Assembly (NCBI GenBank): GCA_945833885.1
Contig: CAMAFY010000008.1
Coordinates: 1-64,000, forward strand
Source of the DNA: an uncultured Bacteroidales bacterium
GTDB taxonomy: Bacteria; Bacteroidota; Bacteroidia; Bacteroidales; Bacteroidaceae
DNA: 64,000 bases
Reading direction: 5' to 3'
Position numbers and translations under genes: made by a program. The stretch's first letter is position 1. Each line of letters begins with the position of its first letter. Positions 28,201 to 36,446 of this stretch are shown here, one piece after another. The notes under the pieces were generated by a model. The model worked only from the letters and a program-made list of their open reading frames with translations, made no database searches and was not told where the DNA came from.

Positions 28201-29725
28201 AGGGATAGCCGGCGGCATCGAGGTGTTCGGCATCGAGTGCGGCCTGGAAAGCGGTTTGGGGTGCGGTGAAATCGAAGCCGTTTCCCGAAACATCGAAGCG
28301 GCAGGTGAGGGGACCGACGGGGGCGGAGGGCACAAACCGCGACACGGGGAACGCGGCAACGGAGCCCCGGAGGCTGTATTTTTCACGCGGACGATCGGCC
28401 GCCATCCGTGCCGACACCTGACCTCCCGCCACGTTTGCCGTGAGGTTTGCCTGCAGACGTTCGGCATCGTCGTAGGCGATACCGCTGGCCTTCAACCTCA
28501 AAATCCGCGCCATCCGCAGGTCGATGTTCCGGAAATGGAGTTGCTGGCGGTTGCCCTCGATATCGGCATCGAGCGCAATATCGCCCCTCAGGAACGGCGC
28601 GACGGCGGAAGACCTCAGCAAAGCGGCATCGGCCATGCCCTTCCTGACAAGCATTTTCGTGACTTCCGCCACATCGGGACGCCCGAGACGGGCCTGCAAC
28701 GACAGCGACATCCGGCCGTTTCCACGGGCCTCCAAGGCACTCCAATCCACCGATGCCACCGCATCGATGCGCGAATTGGGGGTGAGAAGGGCGAGGTCTG
28801 GCAGGCGGATGCCGAGGGTGTCGAGGGAAATGGCGCCATGGGCATCGGAAACGTCCACACCATAGACGTCCTCGTGCAACGCCAACGTGCGGAGAAGGGC
28901 GCAGACCTGCATCTTTTCATCGCAACGGAGGGAGTCGATTGCCGTGGAAAAGCGCGAGACAGCAGCAATCGTGTCCGCCTTCATCCGCGCAAATGTACCG
29001 AGCGTCAGGTCGCAACGGTCCAATCCTACGTGTCCGGCCTCATAAACAGCGGTACCAAGATTGAAAACGCCCCGCTTGAGATGGGCACCGGCAAGGCGCG
29101 CATCGACAAAAAGCCGGCTCTGAAGAGAGTCAGCAGGCAAAAGAATCTTCAAATGTGAACGGTTGATTCGGGCATCGCGCGCGACGATCTTCCACATTAC
29201 AGGCTGCGAAACGCTGTCCTTTGCCGCCGTGTCCGTAAGCACAACATTGAGGTCGGCACCCTCCAACGTCGCATGTCGGACATCGACAGTCTGGCGCTCC
29301 CACGCCACACCTTCCACATCCGCCACAAGGCTTTCCACGACACCGTCGATGGCACAATCGGAAATCAGCGACTTGGTGTGCAGGCGTGTGCCAGAGAGTT
29401 CGAAGGACTTTATGTCGGCCTGTGCGCCGAAAAGGGGCTGCAAAGGTACGCGGAACTGCAACGCGGAGGCGTGAATCAGCGTGTCGCCATCCTGGTCAAC
29501 GGCCGCAAGACCTCCGGCCTTCAAATCAAAAAACGGGGTTATCGCCACGGATTCCACGCTCACCTTCATCCCCAATGTCTGCGACATCTCCCCGCCTACC
29601 TTGTTGATGGCCCAACGTTGTACGGGCGGCAGGTAGATCAACACGCAGAGCAGACACACCAAAATCAGCGGTACCAGTATCAAGGCACCGAAGAATTTCA
29701 GGATATGTCTGGCTTTCAGTCGCAT
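25265..29725 (-). CDS. tamB: TamB, translocation and assembly module protein
   Basis: A 1486-aa protein with one N-terminal membrane anchor (about 8-32, ILKFFGALILVPLILVCLLC). A very long beta-rich middle, as in AsmA-like bridge proteins, precedes the C-terminal DUF490 domain (last ~350 aa, with the LNPTLSIRAVEKTRAVV and VALLTTGMYV regions). TamB spans the periplasm and pairs with TamA/TamL; AsmA-like proteins are thought to conduct phospholipids along a hydrophobic groove. The tamL gene follows 186 bp downstream on the same strand, and the gap is filled with a 22-bp array. Confidence 0.9.
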   Translation of the reverse strand: MRLKARHILKFFGALILVPLILVCLLCVLIYLPPVQRWAINKVGGEMSQTLGMKVSVESVAITPFFDLKAGGLAAVDQDGDTLIHASALQFRVPLQPLFGAQADIKSFELSGTRLHTKSLISDCAIDGVVESLVADVEGVAWERQTVDVRHATLEGADLNVVLTDTAAKDSVSQPVMWKIVARDARINRSHLKILLPADSLQSRLFVDARLAGAHLKRGVFNLGTAVYEAGHVGLDRCDLTLGTFARMKADTIAAVSRFSTAIDSLRCDEKMQVCALLRTLALHEDVYGVDVSDAHGAISLDTLGIRLPDLALLTPNSRIDAVASVDWSALEARGNGRMSLSLQARLGRPDVAEVTKMLVRKGMADAALLRSSAVAPFLRGDIALDADIEGNRQQLHFRNIDLRMARILRLKASGIAYDDAERLQANLTANVAGGQVSARMAADRPREKYSLRGSVAAFPVSRFVPSAPVGPLTCRFDVSGNGFDFTAPQTAFQAALDAEHLDAAGYPLDSLRLSATLSQGKGRALLDVASPIGGVSADVRAIVDSVYNVEATVIGDEIDLQQLANTEKLLKLHTMLSLKGRASKDFNAFEIDGNIVDNYLTSETRSAMFRDISFAASSSSTATTANLSTGDLHFDFQGAGDWRRLSGAVSLFGREMSRQMQNRKFENDTLRHLLPVTSLAFHAGTDNPLSKFLALKGTNLSGIAVQLQTDSANGLHGLATMGTVTTEALQLDTVSCVVTHDDDGLNFLTTFHNFRKSNPHRFTAQLNAHIREEEALASLLFTDEAGRTGIDLALRGELMGDDEGVRFSIRPENPTIAYHSFTVNDDNGVSINRKGMINANVQLVDSMGMGLAIYSVPADETQNDITLSLTSIDLSALCDVLPYMPRLEGVAEGDVHVTEEHGDSLGLSAMATVNVRDLTYEGQRIGNVGAEIIYLPKAGGEHYADAFINFDGKDVGTCSVVYNDRDGHYQGNANLDGFPLEPLNAFLADTGFGLRGFVAGDFALEGTDSKPRLSGTLDLNEAHLYSPVYGIDFLMDERPITFADSRLNFADYLLTSGKTSLKLNGNIDIADLENILLDFDLRATDFEVINSERQKTSLIYGKVLADFNGTARGSLTNLSVRGDIGLLAGTDATYILADSPLTVEDRLSDLVTFTSFEDTTYVPEPEVATTGMSIDMSFGIHIDQGAKFHCLLSRNGESYVDLRGGGDLTLRMTQQGVTRLTGRYTIEEGEMNYELPVIPLKTFQLEQGSYAEFTGDMLNPTLSIRAVEKTRAVVTENDVQRKVNFNVGVEISRTLQDMGLAFTIEAPEDLSVQNELMSMSAEDRNKTAVALLTTGMYVTDNLTSGIKASNALNAFLQSEIQNIAGKALSTIDVSFGLENGTSETGAATTDYSFQFSKRFLDDRISVKIGGSVQSGADAQNSAASFIDNISLEYRLDKSGTRYVRIFYDRAAHDPLEGTMMKTGAGLVLRRKTDRLGELFLFRRRK

Positions 29726-29810
29726 AAGTATTAAAAATAAAAGAATAGGAATTCAGAAAAACGGTGGGGATTTTTCTGAAAAAAACATCATTTCGTGCGA
29801 CGGGAACCGG

Positions 29811-30227
29811 TCACCCGTTCCGTTTCCAGCGCAGCATAAGGCTGTTCTTCCCGACGAATTCGCCGGCGATGTGGAGGTCGTAATCGAGTGTCAGCCTTCC
29901 GCCCTCCGCATCATATTCACACGAAAAGCGGTGCGTGCGTACCGAAATGTCGATGATTCCCGCCGGAGTGCGGTAGAAAGCGTCCGTCATCTTCGACACT
30001 TCGAAGGTCATTCGGCTGTCCACCTGCCCGGAACGTCGGAGGAAAATCCTTGAAGGCGTGCCTCCGAGAACGGTCTCGCCGTGGTTTTCCGGGTCGAAGT
30101 ACCTCACATTCCAATCCCCATCGTCGCGGATTGAGACGATGGCTTGGGCGGTATGCGCTATCTTGTCGCGAAGTCCGTCGGCGGTGACGCTGCGCAACTC
30201 CGATTGCAATGTGGCTTTATAGAGCAT
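29811..30227 (-). CDS. DUF1934 (YwiB-like) calycin-type beta-barrel protein
   Basis: At 138 aa it has the length of the YwiB family. The pattern is IFLRRSG, MTFEVSKMTDAFYRTPAGIIDISVRTHRF, and GGRLTLDYDLHIAGEFVGKNSLMLRWK, matching the beta-barrel signature of DUF1934. The biochemical role is unknown. It is 86 bp upstream of tamB on the same strand and may be co-transcribed. Confidence 0.65.
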   Translation of the reverse strand: MLYKATLQSELRSVTADGLRDKIAHTAQAIVSIRDDGDWNVRYFDPENHGETVLGGTPSRIFLRRSGQVDSRMTFEVSKMTDAFYRTPAGIIDISVRTHRFSCEYDAEGGRLTLDYDLHIAGEFVGKNSLMLRWKRNG

Positions 30228-30272
30228 TTATTATAGAATTTAATTAGGGAAACCGCGGTGTTTCACGCAAAA

Positions 30273-30448
30273 AAAGTACGGAACTTTCTGCAAGAAACAT
30301 CGGAACTTTCTATGGAAAAGTGCGGAACTTCTTGAAGGAAAATGCGGCACTTTCTACAAGAATCCTCGGCACCCTGTGAAGAGGGCTATGGCACCCTGTG
30401 AAGAGGGCTACGGCACCCTATGAAGAGGGCTACGGCACCTCAGCACGG
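30273..30448. repeat. 22-bp array, 8 units, grading from palindromic to non-palindromic
   Basis: Eight consecutive exact 22-bp units. Units 1-4 have the AAAGTGCGGAACTTT-type core, unit 5 (AATCCTCGGCACCCT) is intermediate, and units 6-8 are near-identical GGGCTAYGGCACCC units. It ends 8 bp from the C10 protease stop codon. Confidence 0.92.
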
Positions 30449-30455
30449 AAAGACA

Positions 30456-32120
30456 TCAGCGTGGCTGCAGGATCTTGCGGCCGTTATGGATGAGCAGGCC
30501 GCCCTTTTCGCGACGGACGCCGCGTCCGAGGAAGTCGTAATAGGAATTGTCGTCGTCAGTCTGCGGCATTACGGCATCGATTCCCGTGGAGGGAGTCAGG
30601 TTGAACGGGTATTCCGCATAGATAATCCACGGCCATCTGAGGGCGAAAATGTAGTCGGCGTGCGGTTCAAGTTCCTTGAAGGTGACGTTCAACCACTCCG
30701 TTTCGCCGGGGGCGATGTAGACATAGTCGTAGTGTCTCCAGTCGGTATCCGTCTTTTTTTCCGTTCCCGGGAAGAGAGAGTACACCACTCTGCTTCCGCT
30801 GACCTCGCTTCCCTCGTTCTTTACGGGGATGTTGAAGGTGGCGGATTCGGTGTTTCCCGTGAATTCTATGGCACCGAAAGAGAGTTTGTCGGTTGGCGCC
30901 GAACGGAAAGTGACGGACTTGTTGCCGAAAATATTGACGTCGTCGGGCGAAAGCCGCAACGTTCGCTTACCCGTATTGGAGAATTTGCAGTGTACAGTGA
31001 TGGTCTGCACCTCTCCAGGGTCCATGGTTACGCCGAAAAGCGCGCCATAGTCACCCTGCCGGAACGGCTCGGTGTCGGTCGAAGCATTGGTGAAAATCTC
31101 GAAAGGCGAGGTTATCCGCTGGTCGGAAACGTTGCGGAGGGTGATTTTTACCGGAACATATTTGCTCACCGGCAACACATCGTCCACCTCAATGTCGTCA
31201 ACGGCAATCTCAAATCCCGTCCTTGGCTGCAAATCTTCCGCAAAACTGGTGTCAACCTCGTCTGGACAGAGGATAATTGCCTGATGATTGCAGAAAAAGC
31301 CCTGCATAATTCCCAAAGACGTCGGATCTTTCGGGTTCTCAAAGGCGCTTAATCCGAGAATATCATAGTAGTTTCCGTCGTAAGCGCCGCCATATCCCCA
31401 ATTTACATGGAACTTTCCGTCGGAATCATAGCCATCTATGACGAAAGCGTGCCCTGCAATGTTCATAGTGTACCCTGTATAGAGGATAGGATGCCCTGCT
31501 TTCAACTCGTTTTTCAGGAGTTCCACCCACTGTTCTGGGGAATAATTGTAGGAATCGAGGAACATTGCCGTCTTCCATCCAAAGACTTCCTTGAGGGGCT
31601 CCACAAGATTCTGCGCGTCGGCTCCGCTTTCGCTGACGCCATAGTTCATCTTTGCCATCAGCCCACACGCCAAAGAGAGTTTCGCCACCTCGTCGACGGC
31701 ATGCCGATATTCCGCCTCGTCGCATCCGATGCTCTGTGCTGTGCCGTCGCCATAGTCGGGAAGAATGGCGGAAGCGTCGATGACGGTGCCGGCGGGAAGG
31801 GACTCTACGGTGTAATTTGACGTTGACCAACCTTCAAGTTTCTGCTGAAGGGTGATCTCACGTCCGTAATACGAGACGATGGTCTCCAAAGCCGTCGCCA
31901 CACATCCCACAAGACAACGGTTGCCACTCGGCACTCCCTTCTCAATCCACTGCGGACAGCGGTTGTTGAATGGGGCTGACTGGTGACGAACCCAACCGTC
32001 GAGGAGCGGTTCCACGCTGTCGGCGGAGGCGGGCACGGCACAACAAGTGGCAAAGAGCAGCAGAAGGAGCGCGGGAAACCGGAGGCCGGGAAGGAGAGAC
32101 GGGGTTTTCAGGGCTATCAT
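30456..32120 (-). CDS. C10 family (streptopain-like) cysteine protease
   Basis: A secreted papain-fold protease of 554 aa. The signal region runs to about residue 33 (LLLLLFATCCAVPASA). The catalytic Cys is Cys73 (CLVGCVATAL) and the catalytic His is His224 (IAGHAFVIDGYD), followed by FHVNWGYGGAYDGNYYDI as in SpeB and the Prevotella and Porphyromonas relatives. The last 300 residues are beta-rich domains. Unlike SpeB there is almost nothing between signal peptide and catalytic domain, so no N-terminal inhibitory propeptide. The start codon overlaps the rsmA stop (ATGA), implying translational coupling. Confidence 0.9.
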   Translation of the reverse strand: MIALKTPSLLPGLRFPALLLLLFATCCAVPASADSVEPLLDGWVRHQSAPFNNRCPQWIEKGVPSGNRCLVGCVATALETIVSYYGREITLQQKLEGWSTSNYTVESLPAGTVIDASAILPDYGDGTAQSIGCDEAEYRHAVDEVAKLSLACGLMAKMNYGVSESGADAQNLVEPLKEVFGWKTAMFLDSYNYSPEQWVELLKNELKAGHPILYTGYTMNIAGHAFVIDGYDSDGKFHVNWGYGGAYDGNYYDILGLSAFENPKDPTSLGIMQGFFCNHQAIILCPDEVDTSFAEDLQPRTGFEIAVDDIEVDDVLPVSKYVPVKITLRNVSDQRITSPFEIFTNASTDTEPFRQGDYGALFGVTMDPGEVQTITVHCKFSNTGKRTLRLSPDDVNIFGNKSVTFRSAPTDKLSFGAIEFTGNTESATFNIPVKNEGSEVSGSRVVYSLFPGTEKKTDTDWRHYDYVYIAPGETEWLNVTFKELEPHADYIFALRWPWIIYAEYPFNLTPSTGIDAVMPQTDDDNSYYDFLGRGVRREKGGLLIHNGRKILQPR

Positions 32121-32887
32121 AGTCGGGATGCGATGTCGTTTGTAAGGCGGATGAAGTCCGTCACACTGAGTTGTTCAGGACGTTTTGTTGCAAATTCGTG
32201 GTTTTCGGGCATCATTCCGCGCAGACTTCCACGGAGCATTTTGCGCCGTTGTTGGAAAGCTTGCTTCACGATACGCGTGAGCAGAGCGGTATCGCAGCCC
32301 GGATCGGTGGTCGAATTGCGGGTCATTCTCACGACGGCGCTCTGGACTTTTGGCGGAGGGTTGAACACTCCGGGTGGAACCGTGAAGAGATACTCCACAT
32401 CGTACCACAGTTGCACCAGCACGGTCAGTATTCCGAAAGCCTTAGTGCCGGGCTTTGCCGCCAGACGTTCCGCCACCTCGCGCTGAATCATGCCAGTACA
32501 ACATGGAATGTACTCCTTAAAGTCGAGCATCTTAAAGAAAATCTGCGACGAAATGTTGTACGGATAATTGCCAGTAAGGACAAATTGGCGGCCGTTGAAC
32601 GTCTTGCTGAGGTCCATCTTCAGGAAATCGGCACCGATGATGCTGTCATCGCTCCCGAAAGCGTCGAAATTCTCGCGGAGATATTCCACACTTTCGCGGT
32701 CAATCTCCACAACTCTCAGTTCGCGACCCTTGCGTGCGAGGTACTGAGTAAGGACTCCCATGCCCGGTCCGACCTCAAGAATTGGCAATTCAGGTGCGGC
32801 ATCTACGGTATCGGCAATGGCTTCCGCTATACGTAAATCCCGCAAAAAGTGCTGACCAAGGCGCTTTTTTGGCCTAACATATTCCAT
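32117..32887 (-). CDS. rsmA: 16S rRNA (adenine1518/1519-N6)-dimethyltransferase
   Basis: RsmA (KsgA) dimethylates two adenines in helix 45 late in 30S assembly. The frame is open to 32932, but the start is taken at 32887 (MEYVRPKKRLGQHFLRD), giving 256 aa, because LGQHFL is the conserved N-terminus and the promoter box at 32919-32927 lies inside the longer version. Motif I is LEVGPGMGVLTQYL and motif IV is TGNYPYNISS. It overlaps the C10 protease start by 4 bp, so the two form an operon. Confidence 0.95.
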   Translation of the reverse strand: MEYVRPKKRLGQHFLRDLRIAEAIADTVDAAPELPILEVGPGMGVLTQYLARKGRELRVVEIDRESVEYLRENFDAFGSDDSIIGADFLKMDLSKTFNGRQFVLTGNYPYNISSQIFFKMLDFKEYIPCCTGMIQREVAERLAAKPGTKAFGILTVLVQLWYDVEYLFTVPPGVFNPPPKVQSAVVRMTRNSTTDPGCDTALLTRIVKQAFQQRRKMLRGSLRGMMPENHEFATKRPEQLSVTDFIRLTNDIASRL

Positions 32888-32905
32888 ATAAATAAAAAAA
32901 TGTCG

Positions 32906-32927
32906 TATTTTTGCGACCGCAAAAGTA
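32906..32927. promoter_or_regulatory. Overlapping divergent promoters
   Basis: TATTTTTGC on the plus strand (32906-32914) faces the LPG-synthase-like gene, and TACTTTTGC on the minus strand (32919-32927) faces rsmA. Both match TAnnTTTGC and their GC ends are only 4 bp apart, forming an inverted repeat TTTTGCGACCGCAAAA. Confidence 0.75.
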
Positions 32928-32945
32928 AACATTTTCCATGAATCC

Positions 32946-34070
32946 GTGAAGAAGTTTCTTTATTTTCTCAAGATACTTGCTCCATTTGTGCTGATGGCCG
33001 GCATCCTATGGTGGATGTACCGCGGGACAGACGTCAGACATCTTTTCCAGGAAGGCTGCTCCAGCCTCAACTGGTGGTGGATGTCGCTGAGTCTGCTCTT
33101 CGGTATCGTGCCCTTAGTGTTCCGCTCCCTCCGGTGGCGCATGGCGCTGAAACCGTTGGGCGAGACGATGTCCGTCCGCACGGCCAACAATGTCATTTAC
33201 GTCAGTTATGCGGCAAGTCTCGTCATTCCCCGCGTCGGTGAGGTGGCACGCTGCGGCATGTTGAAGCGCTTTGCCGGGGTTTCCTTCTCGAAATCCCTCG
33301 GCACCGTCGTCAGCGAACGCGTGGTCGACAGCATCCTGATGTTGCTTCTTGCCCTCTTTTCCTTTGTAAGCCAGTTGCCACAGTTCATGGTTTTTCTGCG
33401 AACGACGGGATTTGATGCCCACGCCCTCGTAGGTCGGTTTACGACAACGGGATGGTGGGTCACCATTCTCTGCGCTGTTTTCGGCATTGGTTTCGCCATT
33501 TACGTACTCTTTCGTCTGAGGTTGCTCAAGCAAACGCGCGTCCGGCTGCAGGGATTTTGGGATGGTCTGGTATCGCTCCGCCGTCTTCGCCACCCGATTC
33601 TCTATATATTTTATAGCATAGGTATATGGATTGGCTATTTTCTGCACTTCTACATTGCCTTTTTTGCCTTTTCCTTTACCTCGGACATCGGCATTCTCCC
33701 TGCTCTTCTTATCTTCAGCGTGGGCTCGTTTGCCGTGCTTGTGCCCACTCCCAACGGCGCCGGCCCCTGGCATTTCGCGGTGAAGACGATGCTGATTCTC
33801 TATGGTGTCGCCGAAGCCCCCGCCATTCTCTTTGCCCTTTTGGTGCACACCATCCAGACTTTGCTCATTGCTGTCCTCGGCGTCATCGGATGGGCCGACC
33901 TGCTTTGGTTCACCACTCCGCCCGAAAACGCCGTAGAAAATGCTGAAAATGCCGTAAAAATTGCTGGAAACACTGCAGAAAATGCCGGAAACACCACGGA
34001 AAATGCTGAAAACACCGCGAAAAATGCTGAAAACACCGCGGGAAATGCCGGCGACACCCGGCAGTCCTGA
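32946..34070 (+). CDS. LPG-synthase-like membrane protein (UPF0104) with heptad C-terminal repeat
   Basis: A 374-aa polytopic inner-membrane protein of the lysylphosphatidylglycerol-synthase TM family, starting at GTG (32946) about 30 bp after the -7 box. Family features are FRSLRWRMALKPLG, NNVIYVSYAASLVIPRVGEVARC and PTPNGAGPWHFAVK; eight or so membrane helices can be drawn. Only the membrane part is present; there is no aminoacyl-transferase domain, so the substrate is unknown. Residues 329-370 are six copies of a 7-residue repeat (such as TAENAGN) encoded by 21-bp DNA units, a tail I would not expect in this family. Confidence 0.85.
   Translation: MKKFLYFLKILAPFVLMAGILWWMYRGTDVRHLFQEGCSSLNWWWMSLSLLFGIVPLVFRSLRWRMALKPLGETMSVRTANNVIYVSYAASLVIPRVGEVARCGMLKRFAGVSFSKSLGTVVSERVVDSILMLLLALFSFVSQLPQFMVFLRTTGFDAHALVGRFTTTGWWVTILCAVFGIGFAIYVLFRLRLLKQTRVRLQGFWDGLVSLRRLRHPILYIFYSIGIWIGYFLHFYIAFFAFSFTSDIGILPALLIFSVGSFAVLVPTPNGAGPWHFAVKTMLILYGVAEAPAILFALLVHTIQTLLIAVLGVIGWADLLWFTTPPENAVENAENAVKIAGNTAENAGNTTENAENTAKNAENTAGNAGDTRQS
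33930..34055 (+). repeat. 21-bp in-frame tandem repeat, 6 units, inside a gene
   Basis: Six exact 21-bp units encode AVENAEN, AVKIAGN, TAENAGN, TTENAEN, TAKNAEN and TAGNAGD. This is the only tandem array in the window wholly inside a gene, and its period is one base shorter than the intergenic 22 bp. Confidence 0.95.
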
Positions 34071-34110
34071 TGCCGTACTACCGTCAATCAATAACCAAAT
34101 ACCACATATT

Positions 34111-35571
34111 ATGTCTGCAATTTCAGAACTTCAACCCCGTGCCATTTGGCATAACTTCGACCTTCTCACGCAAATTCCGCGCCCAAGTGGGCACCTTGAG
34201 AAGGTTCAGCGCTTCCTTCTTGACTGGGCTGCCGAAAGAAACATCGACGCCCGCATGGATCAGGCAGGCAATATTCTGATGTATAAGGCCGCAGCCCCCG
34301 GATATGAGGACCTCAAATGCGTCACTCTCCAGGGACACATGGACATGGTGCCCCAGAAGACTCCGGACTCTACGCATAATTTCGAGACAGATCCCATCGT
34401 AACACGCATTGATGGCGAATGGGTAAAGGCGACCGGCACCACACTTGGTGCGGACGATGGCATGGCAGTTGCCACCATCATGGCCATCTTCGAGGACAAC
34501 ACCCTGCCCCATGGTCCGCTCGAGGCGTTCATCACCACCGACGAAGAGACCACCATGTACGGCGTAAACAACATGGAAGACGGGCTGCTGAAGGGCGAAA
34601 TCCTCCTGAATCTCGACAACGAGACTCACGGTGAGATGGTGACAGGTAGCGCAGGCGGCATCAACCTTACCGCAGAATTGGAGTACAAACCCGTGGAGGT
34701 CGAGGAAGGCGACGCCGCAGTAAAGGTGGTTCTCACCGGACTCCGTGGCGGACACTCCGGACTGGAAATCAACGAAGGCCGCGCCAACGCCAACAAATGT
34801 ATGGCACGCATCGTGGAAGATGCCATCGTCAACTTTGCCGGACGCCTGTCAACATGGTGCGGAGGCAACATGCGCAACGCCATTCCACGGCACTGCGAGG
34901 TGGTTCTTACCCTTCCCGCACAGAATGTTGCCGAATTCTGCGACACCGTAAACGGCGAATGGGCTGAAACCCTCCGCGATGAATACGGCTACATCGAGCA
35001 CGCCCTCAGCCTCAATGCCGCACCCACCGAGATGCCTGCTGAACTTGTTCCCGAGGAAGTGCAGGACGCTCTCGTCGGAGCCCTCATGGCCTGCCACAAC
35101 GGTGTGCTGCGTTTCATCCCCCATCTCCCCACCATTGTGGAGACTTCCGCCAACCTTGCCATCGTGGAGATTGGCAACGGCAAGGCATTCTTCAAAGACC
35201 TCGTGCGCTCGTCCAGCGACAGCCAGCGACAATGCTGCTGCGACACCATCGAAGCCGCGTTCGCCCTGGCAGGAATGAAGGTGGAATTCGACGGAGCATA
35301 CCCTGCTTGGCAGCCCAGCCCCGAAAGTCCGATCGTAGAACTTATGCGAAATGTCTACAAAGAGTTGTTCAACGAGGAGGCACATGTGCAGGTTTGCCAC
35401 GCAGGACTTGAATGTAGCGTCATCCTCAGCCATTGTCCTGGCATGGATGTCGTAAGTTTCGGCCCCACACTCCGCTCGCCCCACACCCCCGACGAGCGTC
35501 TGCTCATCGACTCTGTCGGCAAATACTACAACTTCGTGCTTGAAACCCTCAAGCGGATTCCCAAGAAATAA
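34111..35571 (+). CDS. pepD: Aminoacyl-histidine dipeptidase (M20 family)
   Basis: A cytosolic zinc dipeptidase of 486 aa with broad Xaa-His specificity in this family. The frame is open far upstream through the preceding gene's repeat; the start is set at 34111 (MSAISELQPRAIWHNFDLLTQIPRPS), the standard PepD opening, 40 bp after the previous stop. Metal-site motifs are LQGHMDMVPQK, LGADDGMAVA, TDEETTMYG and CHAGLECSV. It may be co-transcribed with the membrane protein upstream, and ends at a strong terminator. Confidence 0.95.
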   Translation: MSAISELQPRAIWHNFDLLTQIPRPSGHLEKVQRFLLDWAAERNIDARMDQAGNILMYKAAAPGYEDLKCVTLQGHMDMVPQKTPDSTHNFETDPIVTRIDGEWVKATGTTLGADDGMAVATIMAIFEDNTLPHGPLEAFITTDEETTMYGVNNMEDGLLKGEILLNLDNETHGEMVTGSAGGINLTAELEYKPVEVEEGDAAVKVVLTGLRGGHSGLEINEGRANANKCMARIVEDAIVNFAGRLSTWCGGNMRNAIPRHCEVVLTLPAQNVAEFCDTVNGEWAETLRDEYGYIEHALSLNAAPTEMPAELVPEEVQDALVGALMACHNGVLRFIPHLPTIVETSANLAIVEIGNGKAFFKDLVRSSSDSQRQCCCDTIEAAFALAGMKVEFDGAYPAWQPSPESPIVELMRNVYKELFNEEAHVQVCHAGLECSVILSHCPGMDVVSFGPTLRSPHTPDERLLIDSVGKYYNFVLETLKRIPKK

Positions 35572-35684
35572 CGCCAGGACTTCAATACCTGCCGCTTAGA
35601 AAGGCCGAAGATTCAGCGGAAACCGCCGTCTACGCCATGGCGCGATGACGCACTTCCCGACCTTTCCGACGCACACCGACAAGC

Positions 35685-35724
35685 GTCCCCGCCGACATCA
35701 CCATCATGTCGGCGGGGACTTTTT
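35685..35724 (+). terminator. pepD terminator
   Basis: GTCCCCGCCGACAT pairs perfectly with ATGTCGGCGGGGAC and is followed by TTTTT. Confidence 0.93.
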
Positions 35725-35730
35725 CATGCC

Positions 35731-35796
35731 TTTTGCAAACACTTTTTATACCTGTTGCAAACGCCTTTTATACCTGTTGCAAAGCATCGTCATAGA
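35731..35796. repeat. 22-bp array, 3 units, after pepD
   Basis: Three units of exactly 22 bp with TTGCAAA and TTTTATACC at fixed phase begin 6 bp after the terminator T-run. Confidence 0.8.
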
Positions 35797-35808
35797 AAAC
35801 TGAAATCC

Positions 35809-35832
35809 GCATATCGTAAATTAACGATATGC
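35809..35832. other. Perfect 8-bp inverted repeat
   Basis: GCATATCG and CGATATGC flank an 8-bp AT-rich spacer. It could be a protein-binding site or a small hairpin; no gene is adjacent. Confidence 0.4.
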
Positions 35833-36234
35833 CAAAACGTCAATTCCTTGAAACCTTCTGTTTTTACAAGGTATCATAACACAAATTAACAAAACATCAA
35901 TTTACGTTTTATCAAAAACACCGTCGCAAATTGCGGAAGGAATTAACAAGACGCGGAGGAAAAGAAGACCTGCCACACCATAGTCCGAACCCTTCACCTC
36001 CGAGCATCAGGAAGGGAACTTGGGCGAAACGGGTGAAAGGGGATGCCATCCGCCCGTGGGATGATTCGAAAACCGCCATTGCAAGTTCAGCACAAAAAAG
36101 GTCATGCCATGGTGAGACAGGAGAAAACGGCGGAGGATTTGCCCGAAACGGCTTGGAATCGGGGAAACGAAGGTTTTGGATGTCGCGAAGAGGGGGCAAA
36201 TGTCGCAGAAAAAGGCATTGAAGGTGTGCTGAGA

Positions 36235-36322
36235 AAAGTGCGGATGTTTGCAGGAAAAAATGCGGAACTTTCGACTGCAAAATGCGGCACTTCATGCTGA
36301 AAACCTCCGTGGTTTTCATCGC
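36235..36322. repeat. 22-bp palindromic-core array, 4 units
   Basis: Four exact 22-bp units: AAAGTGCGGATGTTT, AAAATGCGGAACTTT, AAAATGCGGCACTTC and AAACCTCCGTGGTTT, each plus a 7-bp linker. It sits in the 1.2-kb gap between convergent pepD and the beta-galactosidase gene; 35833-36234 shows nothing else recognisable. Confidence 0.88.
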
Positions 36323-36446
36323 GTTTTTCAGGATTCCCCACAGGGCATTTCGAAGCATGTGCAAAAGCCGTGCGAGGAGGATTAGAAAGCGGTGGCTGAC
36401 TTTTACGCAAGGAACGATGGGATGGCAGGGGGGAAATGAACGAAAT

